Positions 63,756-64,000 of a stretch of DNA of 64,000 bases are shown here, one piece after another (the stretch's first letter is position 1; each line of letters starts with the position of its first letter). The stretch is from an uncultured Maribacter sp. GTDB lineage: Bacteria; Bacteroidota; Bacteroidia; Flavobacteriales; Flavobacteriaceae. The notes beneath the pieces were generated by a model. That model was not told the DNA's origin and did no database searches. It saw nothing but the letters and a program-made list of their open reading frames with translations. Position numbers and translations under genes: made by a program. Where the stretch lies: positions 480,264-544,263 of the forward strand of contig CANLTE010000003.1 of the NCBI GenBank assembly GCA_947493885.1, given 5' to 3'.

Positions 63756-64000
63756 ATGAAAAAAGTAACTAGTATTTTAGCTGTAGCAGTATTGAGTTTA
63801 GGATTATTAGCTTCTTGTGAGAGTGAAAGTAGCAGCAACGACGCACTTTATGAGGAAGCAACCACTGGCGAAGAAGCAAATGTAGACGTTAGATCTACCA
63901 CTGGCGAAGAAGCAAATGTAGATGTTAGATCTACCACTGGCGAAGAAGCAAATGTAGATGTTAGATCTACCACTGGCGAAGAAGCAAATGTAGATGTTAG
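63756..64000 (+). CDS. lipoprotein with tandem 12-residue repeats, partial at the window edge
   Basis: The frame opens MKKVTSILAVAVLSLGLLASC, a lipoprotein signal, then an acidic spacer and a run of the unit TTGEEANVDVRS, encoded by 36-base repeats. It is cut by the window edge in the fourth copy. The nearly identical copies suggest recent expansion. It is downstream of the LytTR gene and the 21-bp repeat, which could control it. I do not recognise a family; it may be a surface or adhesive protein. Confidence 0.75.
   Translation, partial: MKKVTSILAVAVLSLGLLASCESESSSNDALYEEATTGEEANVDVRSTTGEEANVDVRSTTGEEANVDVRSTTGEEANVDV
63861..64000 (+). repeat. 36-bp tandem repeat within the edge lipoprotein
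   Basis: Units start at 63861, 63897, 63933 and 63969; the last is cut at the edge. The only difference among them is a silent GAC/GAT in the first unit. Each unit encodes 12 residues. Confidence 0.95.

Noticed and set aside
63861..64000. Regular 36-bp repeats considered as a CRISPR array
   Set aside because: The copies are contiguous with no spacers, and they keep one reading frame that follows a lipoprotein signal peptide.

Overview
The window is AT-rich chromosomal DNA from a member of the Bacteroidota, almost certainly a marine-type Flavobacteriaceae. The evidence is the SusC/SusD pair with ECF sigma and FecR, many lipoproteins with short lipoboxes, flavobacterial promoters (TTG-N19/20-TAnnTTTG), almost no Shine-Dalgarno sequences, frequent TTG starts, a fused E1 alpha/beta keto-acid dehydrogenase and a flavobacterial gene set. 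There is no rRNA, tRNA, IS element, integrase or CRISPR array. One RNA gene, the small SRP RNA, is recognised. No gene-free stretch exceeds 300 bases.

Layout. 0.2-5.8 kb: an LpxH-like phosphoesterase, a 970-residue FAD/Fe-S oxidoreductase, a small outer-membrane protein and a TlpA-type redox lipoprotein. 5.9-15.1 kb (minus strand): a nutrient-uptake locus with an ECF sigma factor, a FecR anti-sigma factor, a SusC transporter carrying an STN signalling domain, and SusD; a beta-propeller lipoprotein precedes it. 15.2-21.3 kb: rhomboid protease, lipid A-type acyltransferase, GlmM, AcpH-like protein, gamma-glutamyltransferase and PpnP. 21.3-27.6 kb: regulators and DNA repair, comprising an SnoaL-like protein, a Crp/Fnr regulator, a self-cleaving XRE/S24 repressor divergent from a DUF4130 DNA-metabolism protein, a Tudor-like protein and UvrA. 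27.7-37.7 kb: LOG protein, an M1-peptidase-like outer-membrane protein without a zinc site, branched-chain keto-acid E1, DoxX, HolA, an HsdR_N-like protein, a GT2 glycosyltransferase and an OmpA lipoprotein. 37.8-42.4 kb: an Rrf2 regulator, nadA-nadB-thioredoxin, and the Fe-S repair protein Ric. 42.5-53.5 kb: cold-shock protein, panB-lspA-rluA, leuA-leuB, a TlpA lipoprotein and pheT. 53.5-64 kb: fasciclin protein, a lipoprotein, an asymmetric ABC-F ATPase, SDR, SRP RNA, glutamine cyclotransferase, thioesterase, a lipoprotein, a LytTR regulator and the start of a repeat lipoprotein.

How the genes connect. SusC (STN), FecR and the sigma factor form a trans-envelope signalling relay that should switch on their own transporter when its ligand arrives; a hairpin oriented as a plus-strand terminator just upstream of susC suggests an antisense RNA that damps it. 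The S24 repressor and DUF4130 gene share a 105-bp divergent control region with three near-identical operators, so they look like a DNA-damage-inducible module beside uvrA. A 14-bp palindrome recurs upstream of ric and between the Rrf2 gene and nadA, which points to an Fe-S/nitrosative-stress regulon. At the right edge a LytTR protein with a degenerate receiver is followed by a 21-bp-period direct repeat and a lipoprotein with 12-residue repeats.

The strongest candidates for something undescribed are the S24/DUF4130 module without its usual radical-SAM partner, the antisense terminator at susC, the palindrome regulon, the one-site ABC-F protein, and the LytTR/direct-repeat/repeat-lipoprotein end.
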